DNA from: Agapanthus africanus | Taxonomy: Eukaryota; Streptophyta; Magnoliopsida; Asparagales; Amaryllidaceae | Direction: 5' to 3' | Assembly (NCBI GenBank): GCA_030015575.1 | Contig: CM057347.1 | Coordinates: forward strand, 410,162,248-410,226,247 | Length of the DNA: 64,000 bases | In this document: one piece after another, positions 18,203-27,906 of the stretch | Numbering within the stretch: the first letter of the stretch is position 1 | How the letters are laid out: each line of letters begins with the position of its first letter | Position numbers and translations under genes: made by a program | Notes under the pieces: model-generated | Told to the model about the DNA's origin: nothing | What the model saw: the letters and a program-made list of their open reading frames with translations, nothing else | The model's database searches: none

Positions 18203-18242
18203 TCCTGTGAAGCTTTTTCCTGATTTTTTTAATCAGGGAATA

Positions 18243-19960
18243 GCTGTTCATACAGCGTTTCACCAGTGCGAGCGAGCGCACTCTGATCACGGGATTAATC
18301 ATTGCCAGGGTCCGAGAAAAACATAGGTCTAATATGTGATTCGGTGGCCAAACCTGTGGTCTAAATACGAACAACGCATTGAAGAATCTCCTGCCGTGGG
18401 TATGTTCATCGTGACCCTTGATCCTCAAACGACTATTTCCCAGTTCTTGACATTCTTCATGTCCATAATCTTTCGGGCTCTGATAGATAAACTGGCCCAA
18501 ATGGACCAGATGGGCCATGTGCCTTCCTCCTTAAATAAGGACCCTCGAATTACTTAGGGTAAAGGAAAAGCAGTCTTCTTCGCTAACACGCAACTGCTGA
18601 GCGACCTAAAATCGGCTGTTCGCCAAAACAACGCACGTCTGCACCCGTCCTTGGAAGAAAGGCTAGGATGTGCTTACTCGTATCCCCGCGACAAGACGAG
18701 GAGACTGTTCAAATTCGCAATACGTAATAAACTCATCACATTGCCAGACCCACGCCGTCCAGCGCAGTCTGGCGACGTCAACAACCCTAATTACTGTTCC
18801 TATCATATAATGGTGAGCCACCCAATTGAAGATTGCTACGTCTTCAAAAACTGGGTCAAGGACTAGTATCAATAGGGGAAATTCGCATTGTCTGATAACT
18901 GGAAGGTAAACCCATCCCAGAAGCACACTCCTAAAAAGTTGGACGCACAGGGGGTATCATGCTCACTCGTGGAAGAAGCTCCATGCAAAGTCGTTCTTTC
19001 AGCAAAAACCAAAAGAATGCTGAAGGATCTACATGCATATCCGGCAGTCAGGTGGAAAAGCCCACTTGAACCCGAAATAATCGAAGGAATGCTAAAATCT
19101 CGTCCCTCACCGAAAATTGTTGACGAGGGGAAAAACCCCCAAGTCAAGCCTTCGAAGTCTTCGAAGAAAAAGATGAAGACCAAGATGCCTGTGCAGCCTG
19201 CCGAGTATGACGACAAGCGCACAGATTTACAAAAATACATAGATGTGCTGGAGGAGTATAACCAGAAGGCGCAGACACCGGTCACGCTCGAAGAATTCCT
19301 CAAGCATATTCTTGAGGGCGAAGATAGTGACAATGATGAGGAAAATGTCTCATCAGAAAACACCGAAAATTATGTAGAAAGTTGCCACATGATTTCCCAT
19401 TCCTCATTATATGGCGAAGAGGCTCCCTCGGCATTAGAAAACAACGTTGAGGAACTGGGGGCAGAATCGACGCTAAAATCCCCGGAACTGTCAGAAGAAG
19501 ACCTGATTGAGAGGCTGTTAAACAAAGCCTTTCAAAAAATCAAATTTGACCGAGAACGCGAGACAACCATATATGAAAAGGCTAAGCGTCAGCGTTAGGA
19601 TAAAGAAGTTGCGGTAAGGACGAGTTGTAAAGTACTCCAACCAAACCAAAGAACACCTGTAATAAATAAGAGCAGGATCAAAACAGAGAAGCGGTTCGCC
19701 AAAGCCCTGTCAATGGGGATGAAGCTGCCACCTCTCATAAAGAACACTCCCGGGGTCATATGCCTCGATGGAGAAGACTCATATCCAAACTACTGCCTAT
19801 ATCATCGGAGGATCACCCACCCCACCGAAGAATGCAGTGCTTTCAAGAAGTGGTGGCATGGATACGTTGCCCATCAGAAACACTTCAAGAGGATGAAGCG
19901 CGAAGCTTGCGCTCGTCGACAGCAAAATAGTGGGACGAACACACATGAAGAAACGACTGG
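18243..19960 (+). pseudogene. gag: Element D: old gag remnant of the same family
   Basis: It matches the second half of gag in A, E and G: it starts in the capsid-like core (the LLFTQRF region), then KLAQMDQMGH, a YSYPRDKT knuckle module with CHHC (YCSYHIMVSHPIEDC, near 18800), the KYIDVLEEYNQKA linker and a second CHHC knuckle (YCLYHRRITHPTEEC, near 19790). The frame is broken by many stops, including two TAGs where relatives have CAG (18864, 18876), and by frameshifts. It is cut on the left by A and on the right by B, both inserted in the opposite orientation. The rest of D should lie on both sides outside the window. It is the oldest layer by nesting. Confidence 0.88.
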
Positions 19961-22338
19961 TGTTCACCGCCGGAAGACCGGACTGAGACGTCTGTTGGGA
20001 CATCTGGCCTGAATCTCCGAAGATACCATGTTGATTTATGGTACCGTATATCGGAGATTTGGACAGATATGACCGTTGTAGCAGACTTTATTAGATTCCC
20101 CTTTATTTTATGAGGGGTTTTTGATTATGGGGACGCTCTTTCCTGCAGGCACAATCCCCTGCAGTTAATTACGTTACCGCATTGCGATAACCACTTTCTC
20201 CTGCTCCGGAAGTTCACTTCGTGTCGTGTGTGATTTTATTTGTTTTGGTTGCCCGTGGATTGTATACGGAGACTAGTTTGTGTCTTCGTCCATAGGGCGC
20301 GGATCAGTCCAAATCTGTATATTTTAGATTTGGGCTTAGGTTTATTTAAGGACTGTTTATTTACTTTGAGATTAAGGTCAACTTAAATGTGTGAGCATTT
20401 GGGCTCAATTTGTTCCTACAAAGGATGCATTAGTCTAATTTGAGACTAAGATCAACTTAGCAAAATTTCAAGAATCATTTTTATTTAAGATCCAGCAAAA
20501 GAGCATTTGGGCTCAGCTGCAAGAAAATTTCAAAGACTTAACCAATTTGGGCTAAGTCTACTTAGCCTTTTTCTTTTCAAAAGTGATAAGCACTTATTTG
20601 AGCTCTGTTTGTTCAGCACTTTTCTTTTCATGTAAAAGTGCTAAGCACTTATTTGAGCTCTGACGCTCACATATATGTCATGTAAAGCATTCAGTCATGG
20701 ACACTGCCCAATAAATGTTAAGCACTTTTAGTCATTTTGACTAAATATGAAGTGCTAAGTACTTTTTATGGCGTCCACGTGAGGTGCACATGCGGCGCTG
20801 GGCGCTGCCTAATCAGTTCTAAGCACTCAGCCGTTTTGGCTGTACATGAAGTGCTAAGCACTTTTTGTAGGGCGCCCACGTGAAGAGTATGTGCGGCGCT
20901 GAACGCTGCCCAATCAGTGCTAAGCACTTAACTGTCTTCGGCTGCATAAGGAGTGCTAAGCACTTTTATCAACGTCCACATATGTTTCACGTAAGGCGCT
21001 GGCCTTCTGTTTTGGGTGCCTGCGTGTTTTTCATGTGAGACGCTAAGCGCTGTTAAAATGGGGCGTCCACGTGAGGGGCACGTGAGGCGCTAGTCTTTTT
21101 TTCTTTTTTAGAGATTAGATCTCTGTTAATGGCATTTTGACCATTAATGATCACCGAGATCTTTATTTTTTGAAGATCTGGGATCGGTTTTTTCTATAAG
21201 AACTAAGTTTTTTTATATGTTCCTTTTTCCTTTTGTTTTTTTTCTTTTGGACCTAGTTTTTTTTTCTGAATCTTAGATTCTCAAGAACAAGATCTTCCCG
21301 ATGAGAATTAAATTCTCAACCTATGAGAGACTTGTCTTATGGATCTTAGATCCAGAGAATGAACTAAGTTCTTTTAAAAAAGTTAAACCCTTAGATGTGA
21401 TAGAGATATTTTGATCTCTTTTCTTTACCTAGGGTTTTGAGAAGGAAGGTCTTCTTCTTTGAGAATTGAATTCTCTATTCTTTTTAAGAGCTCCATGTAT
21501 TTTTCTGTCCCCCCTCTCTGTCGAGATTTGAAGTCTCGGGTCCTTTATATAGTGGAGGCAAATTGTTAATTGGTTTTGATAAAATCTCTCATTGAGAGAT
21601 TCTAATTGATTTGGGGAATTTTACACACCATTGGATCTTTGATCCAAGGACTTCTGTTTTTACAGAATATGATTTTTGTTTTTATGGAGATTGGGGAAAT
21701 ATTTTTCCCTATACAGAATTTATTCTGTAAAACGGTGATTTTTTAATCACCATTGGATTTTTAATCCAAGGGTTCTCTATTTTACAAAGAGCAATTTTTC
21801 ATGTTTAGAAAGATTGAGAGAATATATTCCAAAATAGAATTTTATTTTATAATTGGATTTTTTATCCAACCGAGAGTATCTTTCTTATTTTAAAAAGATT
21901 TGGGAAATGTTTTCTCCCAACAGAATTTAATTCTGTATTTTGATGATTTCTCATCTCTGTTGGATCTTTGATCCAATGGCTCTGTTTAACAGGGAGTATT
22001 GTAGAATTTTAATTCTACCTGGGCACCGACGCTCACGTGTTATGCATGTGGGCGCTACTTAAGAATTTAATTCTTATAATGGGTATTTATGTGCTTTGCA
22101 CATTGGCACCCGCGTGAGGAGCACGTGCGGCGCCACTAAGAGTTTAACTCTTATGCAATGAACTCTTTTGTGTTTTGCACATTGGCGCCCTCATGAGGAG
22201 CACGTGAGGCGCCACCATAAGATTTAATCCTATAAAATTGGTTCTGACGTTGGCACCCTCGTGGAGAGCACATAAGGCGCTGCCTCATTAGATTCAATAG
22301 AGTTTTGCTCCTTTATTAGGTTAAATATTTGGGAAACA
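19961..22338 (-). mobile_element. 3' LTR of element B (2378 bp)
   Basis: Plus-strand ends are TGTTCACC...GGGAAACA, so in element sense TGTTTCCC...GGTGAACA, a proper TG...CA pair. It shares with LTR A the inner domain (GATTTATG...GCAGACTT), the word CCCGTGGATTGTATAC (20251) and AGACTAAGATCAACTT. Most of 20570-22260 is short palindromes such as AAGTGCTAAGCACTT (20636-20650) and TAAGAGTTTAACTCTTA (22137-22153), plus GCGTCC-CACGTG...CACGTG-AGGCGC dyads (for example 21063-21090). Confidence 0.88.
21544..21551 (-). promoter_or_regulatory. TATA box of LTR B
   Basis: TATATAAA on the minus strand (context CCACTATATAAAGGACC), in the same relative place as in LTRs E and G. Confidence 0.55.
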
Positions 22339-22352
22339 AATACCCCCCACCG
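22339..22352 (-). other. Polypurine tract of element B
   Basis: On the minus strand CGGTGGGGGGTATT lies directly before the LTR's TGTTTCCC. This fixes 19961-22338 as the 3' LTR and shows B's interior lies to the right. Confidence 0.75.
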
Positions 22353-22442
22353 CTGCTCTCACGTGGCTTACTCGTGGGTGCAATGGTTTCACTGTTTTCC
22401 ACCGTTGGATCTTCTATGGAGTTGAACCGTCCCTTCACATCC

Positions 22443-22450
22443 TATAAATA
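22443..22450 (+). promoter_or_regulatory. TATA box of the antisense PMD gene in B
   Basis: TATAAATA in the context CATCCTATAAATAGGGCA, about 90 bp inside the element from the polypurine tract and on the strand of the PMD gene. It gives the gene a promoter independent of the LTR. Confidence 0.55.
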
Positions 22451-22496
22451 GGGCATTTGTCTCTTAAGATGACCACTGTTTTGTCATCCTCTTTCT

Positions 22497-23060
22497 TCTT
22501 CCTTGAGAATTTAATTCTTTTCTCAGAGCTTAGATCTTTTCCTAAAGAAACTCTTAGAGTTTAACTCTGTTTAAAAAAATTGGTAAGGATTATGACCATA
22601 TTTCTCTTAAAAGAGACTCTTTTTGTCTTGGATTTGTAACCCATTAACAGAGCTTGGCTCTTTTTCTTGAAATGATCTCTTAGAGATCTTAAAAACTTTT
22701 TTTTAGGTAGACTGTTGGTCTCAGAGATCTTAGGGTTTTACCCTGTTAGTGACTTTGATCTTTGAGGGTTGTTTGGAATTTAATTCCATTTCCCGTGGGG
22801 ATTTTTGGGATTTAATCCCATTAGAGAAATTTAATTCTGGGTTGTTCTTCAAAGCTTAGCTCTGAGAAAGTTTCTTTTTTAAGAAATTCTTTTGGGAATT
22901 TTATTCCCATTTTCTTTCTTTCTAGGGTTCTTGCAGATTTGAATCTGCTGTAGAACTCGTTTTTCGAGGGAGTTTAACTCCACAGTTCAATGAGATTTTA
23001 TATTAAATGAGAATCCTTTTGGATTCTTACAATGAGTGCCTTACTCATCATTGATGGGGG
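22497..23060. repeat. Palindromic-word tract in the PMD gene leader
   Basis: Palindromes of the LTR type fill the presumed 5' untranslated region: GAGAATTTAATTC-like words near 22505, TGGGATTTAATCCCA (22806-22820), GGGAATTTTATTCCC near 22892 and GAGTTTAACTCC near 22970. From 23061 to the ATG at 23225 there is no clear repeat; a TTTTTTTACAG just before the ATG could be the acceptor of a leader intron. Confidence 0.7.
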
Positions 23061-23224
23061 CGTTATCTTGATTTTGTGGGGCCCATTGTCCCTTTCATTT
23101 TGAACTGTGGTGACTTTAACATGTCAGAATGTAGGGCGCTCGGAAAGTAATGAAAATGTTAAAGTCTTGAACATTGTGTCGATAATTAACCCCCCTTTTT
23201 ATTATTTATTTTTTTACAGGGATT

Positions 23225-25611
23225 ATGGCTTCCGATTCCTCCTTCCCCTACGTTCGCTCGGAAAGTACTTTCGCCGATGCGCATACAGATTGGGAAGTCT
23301 TTGCACTCATTCGGGATTATGACCCAGAGCAAAAGTCTCTTCATCTGTGGGGGTCATAGTATAGTCACATTATCCGGGGTCGGCGCAGTTTTACTTGCGC
23401 AACATCGTCAGAACCGATCCCGTCAATCCATTATGCTGACCCTCCGTAGGTTATTTACGTAGTAGAAGAGGTCAATGGACCTCGGAAGGTCGTCTACAGC
23501 CCTTTATGGCATCGATACCAGTGCAGCCACCGATAGCCCTAGACATTCTAGGGCGTCGCATATTCCAAGGAGAATCGCATCCTTGGGGCAGGTTTCAATG
23601 ATAGGAATGACTCCCCGTCATGCTGCTGGTTATCTGCAGTGGGCCCGATACATTCTGTCGGCCGAGAAATCGCTGCTACTGAAGACCGGGGTATATCCCA
23701 CGATCTATGCGTCCCTCTTTCACTACCACACTCCCCATGTATGGTGGGTCAAATCTTTTCTGGAGCAATGGAATATCCCGACCCACACATTTCTCTTATC
23801 AGATCGGGAAGTCTTAATCTCATTGGAGGAATTCGCGGAGATATCTGGATTACCCGTCAGGGGGAATATTATGAGGAGATACTTCCCCCTGACGAGTACA
23901 TCTTTACTACCGAATCAGTGGTAATGGGTCTTAATCCAGAGAATACCATTCAACGCATGTTTCCAAGCTTGATCAAGGTGTTGAACATATACGAGAGCTT
24001 ATTCTTAGAGTCTGGTGGGCACGGAGTTAGCTTTACCGATTTCATCACCCGCTTCCTTCGTCCGGAAGCTTTGTCGAAGAAAGCTGCAAAGTTCGCCAAG
24101 CTTAATGATCCGTTCAGATTTGGCTTGGACAAATTACCGACCGTGGAAGCAGATTTAAAGCAGTTTTTTATTCCGGATACCCCGGTCATTTCTTTCGCAG
24201 AGGTCGCTGCTCCGGACATTGATGATGAGACATTCTTCCTGGGGTTCATCGGCTTATGGCTAAGCTGGTCCGTAGTTCTGATGCATCCTCGTTATATAAG
24301 ACTGTCTATCTTTTATCTGGCTCACCGTATTGTGGCGAGGACACGCCTGGCCGTTGGGGTTGCAGGTCTGGCTCACTTATATCACGACCTGAGTCTAGCG
24401 GCCGACACTACTCAGCCGGGTCTGAAGCCATTAATCTCCCACTATATTACTTCACTTCATGGATCGAGATGCACGTGCTAGGTGCTTTTGGTGTGCATAA
24501 ACGACCCAGATTTTATGACGGATATAATTTTCCTTGGGTCATTCACTTGGTTGATGCTTCTTCTCCAGACCCAACACAGCGGGAGGCTCGGCGATTGCTT
24601 CTTCGCCCACGCATGGTCGGGGACAGCATGACCTTCATCGACAGAGTCCTGACCATCGACAAGGAATCTTCCAAAGCCATCCAGCGGCTTCATGACATTT
24701 TTAAGGACGGAGCTTCTGTATTGAGGGCCTGAGAAGACTGTCCACTTGTATTCTATCAGACCGGGCTTCCTGGTATTCAGACAGAATGCCTTGGTTTTGT
24801 TCATGAGATATAACCCACAACGTTTCGCTTAGCAATCGGGTTACAACCAAAGCGTCTCCTTGAGGCGTTCATCGTAGATCCCGTTTCTACTGAGGAAGGT
24901 GTTCGCAATGTGACACATCATTTCATGCGTTAGAATACGGGGTCCCATTCCTCATCAGCGAGCCGAGTCACATTCCAACGCTTACGTTGCTTGGTACCAA
25001 CATGCAATGGGCGCTGTCATCAAGGAAGAGAGGCGGCTGCTGCTTGACCATAAGGGTGCTGTCCCAGCCAGTAATCCAACGGTCCTGCTGAAGTGACGGG
25101 TGGTTGTGCTTCCTTCTTTAAGGGGAAGCGGCACAGTTTTGGTTCCGCGAGTTTTTCCAGATAAGCCTAGGCCGGAGGTAAATGCTCCTATGGCTGTGGT
25201 GGCTGCTGTGTCCCTCAAATCGGGTATTGGCTCAGAGATCGGAACCCGCCGTCCAAAGAAGCCCGTTAAGCAGAAGTTGTTGTGTCGGGGGTTGGTGCCA
25301 GCTCGCAGAAAAAGAAAAAATCTCTGTTCTCAGCTGATGTTGTATTCGGCCAAGAGCCTCACGCTCCTTATAGCAAAGGCTTGTCTGAGCATGGCACCAA
25401 CGATGGTCTATTCGAACCTCCTGTTACAGCTACCGACCTTCAAGCTGCTATTGAAACTTCTGAAAGACTGGCCCGAGAGCAAGCGGCGTTAGCTTCTCTT
25501 GCGGCGTTCGGTATATTTCGTTTATACTCTCCTATATACATTACTTTGTATGAATTTATTACGCTTTACTAACGCCCTTCTTTTAATAGGAATCTCCACT
25601 GAAGAGGCCCT
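23225..25611 (+). pseudogene. PMD gene of element B, N-terminal part, frameshifted
   Basis: Candidate start at 23225 (MASDSSFPYV). The PMD hallmark lies near 23700-23880: YASLFHYHTPHVWW, FLEQWNIPTHTFLLS and LEEFAEISGLPVRG. It continues in other frames through VVMGLNPENTI, a low-complexity middle, LPLYYFTSWIEMHV and FPWVIHLVDASSPDPTQ (near 24530), where it meets the part visible in A. The reading frame changes at least three times and stops are frequent, so this copy is dead. A GT-AG intron (25511-25589) matches intron 1 of the A copy. Element E interrupts the next exon at 25611. Position, just inside the 3' LTR and antisense to the element, completes the picture from A: the gene starts next to the 3' LTR and runs toward pol. 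Confidence 0.8.
25511..25589 (+). other. Conserved intron in PMD gene B
   Basis: A 79-bp intron: donor TTCG|GTATAT, a strong branch-point sequence TTACTAAC about 16 bases before the end, acceptor TTTTAATAG|GAATC. It lies where intron 1 of the A copy lies. Confidence 0.75.
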
Positions 25612-26172
25612 TGTTTCCCCAATAAAAGAGCAAAACTCTGTTCAAAATTTGAAAGGCAGCGCCAAGAGTTAAAAATTCTGAGGCGGCGCCTCGCGTGCGT
25701 TGAACGAGGACGCCAGCGCCAAGAGTTAAAAACTCTGAGGCAGCGCCTCACATGCCCCGCACGAGGGCGCCAGCGCCTCACGTGCCTCGCACGAGGGCGC
25801 CAGCACCAGAACCAAATCTCTCTGTTAAACAGAGCCGTTGGATCAAAAATCCAACGGAGATGATAAATCATCAGAGTACAGAATTAAATTCTGTTGAGAA
25901 AATATTCCTCAAATCTTTCTAAACACGAAAGACATTCTTTGAGAAACAGAGCACTGTTGGATTAAAAATCCAATGGTGATTAAAAAATCACCAAGCTACA
26001 GAATAAACTCTGTACGGGAAAATATTTTCCAATCTTGTTAAAAACGAGAAAAATATATTCTGTAAAATATAAGTCCTTAGATCAAAGATCCGACGGTGGA
26101 TAAAATCCCCAAATTAATTAAAGATCTCTCGATGAGAGATTTCTTTAACCAAATCAACAAATCTACCTCTAC

Positions 26173-26180
26173 TATATAAA
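26173..26180 (+). promoter_or_regulatory. TATA box of LTR E
   Basis: TATATAAA in the context CTACTATATAAAAGACCC, followed about 30-40 bases on by CTTGTAGAGAGAAA, a plausible start region for the element RNA. Confidence 0.6.
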
Positions 26181-26510
26181 AGACCCAAGACTTCAAGTCT
26201 TGTAGAGAGAAACCCCCCATAAGCTTTAGAGCAAGCAAGAAGAAAGTTTTAAGAAGGAAGAAAGAAGAATACCTTTCTTCGAGGTAAATAAAAATAATAA
26301 TAGAGATCATAGCATCTCATCTGTATATCCAAGGGTTTAACCCTCATAAAAGAACATAGTTCTTTCCTTGGATCTGAGATCCATGAGAGAAGTCTCCCAG
26401 AAATGAGAATTAAATTCTCATGGGGATGAACTTATTCTTGGGGATCAAAGATCCAGAAAAGAACAGAGAATTGAACTCTTAAGAACAGAATACACAAAGA
26501 AAGCCTAGTG

Positions 26511-26775
26511 CCAAGCGCCGCACGTGTCCCTCACGTGGGCGCTGCTCAATAAAGAGTGCTTAGAACTTAATGGTTGGCACTCAGCGCCAAGCGCCTCACG
26601 TATCCCCCACGTGGGCGCTGCTCAATAAAGAGTGCTTAGCACTCAGTGGTTGGCACTCAGCGCCAAGCGCCTCACGTGTCCCTCACATGGGCGCTGCTCA
26701 ATAAGGAGTGCCTAGTACTCAGTGGTTGGCGCTCAACGCCATGAGCCTCATGTGCTCCGCACATGGGCGCCATAA
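26511..26775. repeat. 76-bp tandem repeat in LTR E, about 3.5 units
   Basis: Units start at 26511, 26587, 26663 and 26739. Each contains CCAAGCGCC, a CACGTG-tccc-CACGTG-type dyad flanked by GCGCC/GGCGC arms, and AGTGCTTAGCACT-like palindromes. It lies downstream of the TATA box, so in the transcribed leader. Confidence 0.88.
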
Positions 26776-27759
26776 AGAGTGTTTAACACTCCATAAAAAT
26801 AAAAGAACAAAAAAAGCAAAGGGAAAGTCAAGCAAAGTATAAGTGTCAGAACCCAAATGAATGCTCAGCATTATTTGCACAGAAAAGGGACCGAGCCCAA
26901 GCAAGTGTTTAACACTTTATTCAAAGACTGAGTGGGTTGACCAAATCCCCAATTCAGATCAACCGAGCCCATGTGCTCGTCATTTTCCAAATTGCTCTTA
27001 GTCCCAAACACGGCTACAGATCTCCCAACAGACATTGGTTCAAGGGTACATCTCCTCACACCTCTGATAAATGTCGTTGTAATTCTTCAGCGTCTTCAGA
27101 GAGGTGGTGGGTCCCGATAACCAACAACTCTTTGGTGCACTCCCAAATTGACGGGCACATCCCACAACGGACCGTAATGTCCTTAAACTAAAGCAATAGA
27201 GCCCAAATGCTCTCTTATTGGATCTGAATGATCCTAAATCCTGTTGAGTAGATCTTAGTCAAAAATTGGACTAACGTATCCTCAACAACCATTTAAGTCG
27301 ATCTTAATCTGAAACGAGATTAACGATCCTTAAATCAACCCAAACCCAAATCTAAGAATATATCGATTTAGACTAATCCACGCTCTACGGGCGGCAACAT
27401 AAATTAGTCTCCGTATACAATCCACGGGCAACCAAAAATAAAACAAACACACACGACACGAAGTGACCTTCTGTAGCAGGAGAAAGTGGTTATCGCTACG
27501 CGGTAACGTAATTAACTGCAAGGGCTTGCGCCTACAGGAAAGAGCGTCCCCATAATCAAAAAAACCCCGCGCAAACGAGAGGGAATCCGACGAAGTCTGC
27601 TACAACGGCCGCATCCGTCCAAACCTCCGATATACAGTGCCATAAATCAACTTGGCATCTTCGGAGAGGTGGACGGATAAATCCAAATAGCATCTGCCCC
27701 TAAATTCAGGCAAGACGACTTACGCGGTTTCGTCCCCTATTTCGGCGGTAAACAGATTC

Positions 27760-27777
27760 TGGCACACCCGGTGGGAT
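27760..27777 (+). other. Primer-binding site of element E
   Basis: TGGCACACCCGGTGGGAT after the spacer GATTC; it differs from G's site by two G-to-A or C-to-T type changes. Confidence 0.85.
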
Positions 27778-27859
27778 CTTTTCCTCTTTCCATTCCACAC
27801 TTCGTGTGTTGCGTCCATGAATAAATCGCGGTTTAATATGGTTGCCCCTAGATTCTAAG

Positions 27860-27889
27860 TACTAAGATTTGGTGTCTTGCTCCATGCAG
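27860..27889 (+). promoter_or_regulatory. Putative 3' splice site in element E leader
   Basis: TACTAAG (27860-27866), then CTTGCTCCATGCAG ending at 27889, 17 bases before the gag ATG (27907). Layout identical to A and G. Confidence 0.4.
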
Positions 27890-27906
27890 AAAAGGAGATA
27901 ACATCG

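Larger units (their letters stand above)
1..18242 (-). mobile_element. Element A: Tat-type Ty3/gypsy retrotransposon, 3' end left of window
   Basis: Reading on the minus strand: 5' LTR (15244-18242), PBS (15221-15238), gag (15090-11392), protease, reverse transcriptase, RNase H, second RNase H and integrase (11440-5864), a 3-kb repeat-rich region, then a PMD gene on the opposite strand running off the left edge. The 3' LTR must lie outside the window. The LTR's outer edge at 18242 abuts the gag remnant D in the opposite orientation, so A inserted into D; bases 18243-18247 (gctgt) are the expected 5-bp target duplication, whose partner is off-window. The outer end reads ...GGGAATA instead of the family's ...GGGAAACA, consistent with a C-to-T change in the terminal CA. 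The lineage call rests on the extra RNase H domain and the antisense extra gene. Confidence 0.9.
15244..18242 (-). mobile_element. 5' LTR of element A (2999 bp)
   Basis: It runs from an inner end next to the PBS (TGTTCCCC on the plus strand, so ...GGGGAACA in element sense) to the outer end at 18242. It holds a TATA box (17758-17765), 49-bp and 72-bp tandem arrays, the word CCCGTGGATTGTATAC (15559), runs of short palindromes and paired CACGTG sites. No coding sequence. It is longer than the LTRs of B (2378), E (2143) and G (2495), mainly through the repeat arrays. Confidence 0.88.
19961..25611 (-). mobile_element. Element B: Tat-type retrotransposon, only the 3' part in window
   Basis: In element sense (minus) the visible part is the 3' LTR (19961-22338), the polypurine tract (22339-22352) and an antisense PMD gene truncated at 25611 by insertion of E. 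Its gag, pol and 5' LTR are expected beyond E, right of the window. The left junction is D's gag; bases 19956-19960 (actgg) are the expected target duplication. Confidence 0.85.
25612..27754 (+). mobile_element. 5' LTR of element E (2143 bp)
   Basis: It starts TGTTTCCCCAATAAAAGAGC and ends GGCGGTAAACA, five bases before the PBS. Contents: palindromes such as CAGAATTAAATTCTG (25879-25893) and TGAGAATTAAATTCTCA (26404-26420), a TATA box (26173-26180), a 76-bp array (26511-26775), the block related to 3610-3687 (near 27045-27115, reversed) and the reversed word GTATACAATCCACGGGC (27413-27429). No coding sequence. Confidence 0.88.
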
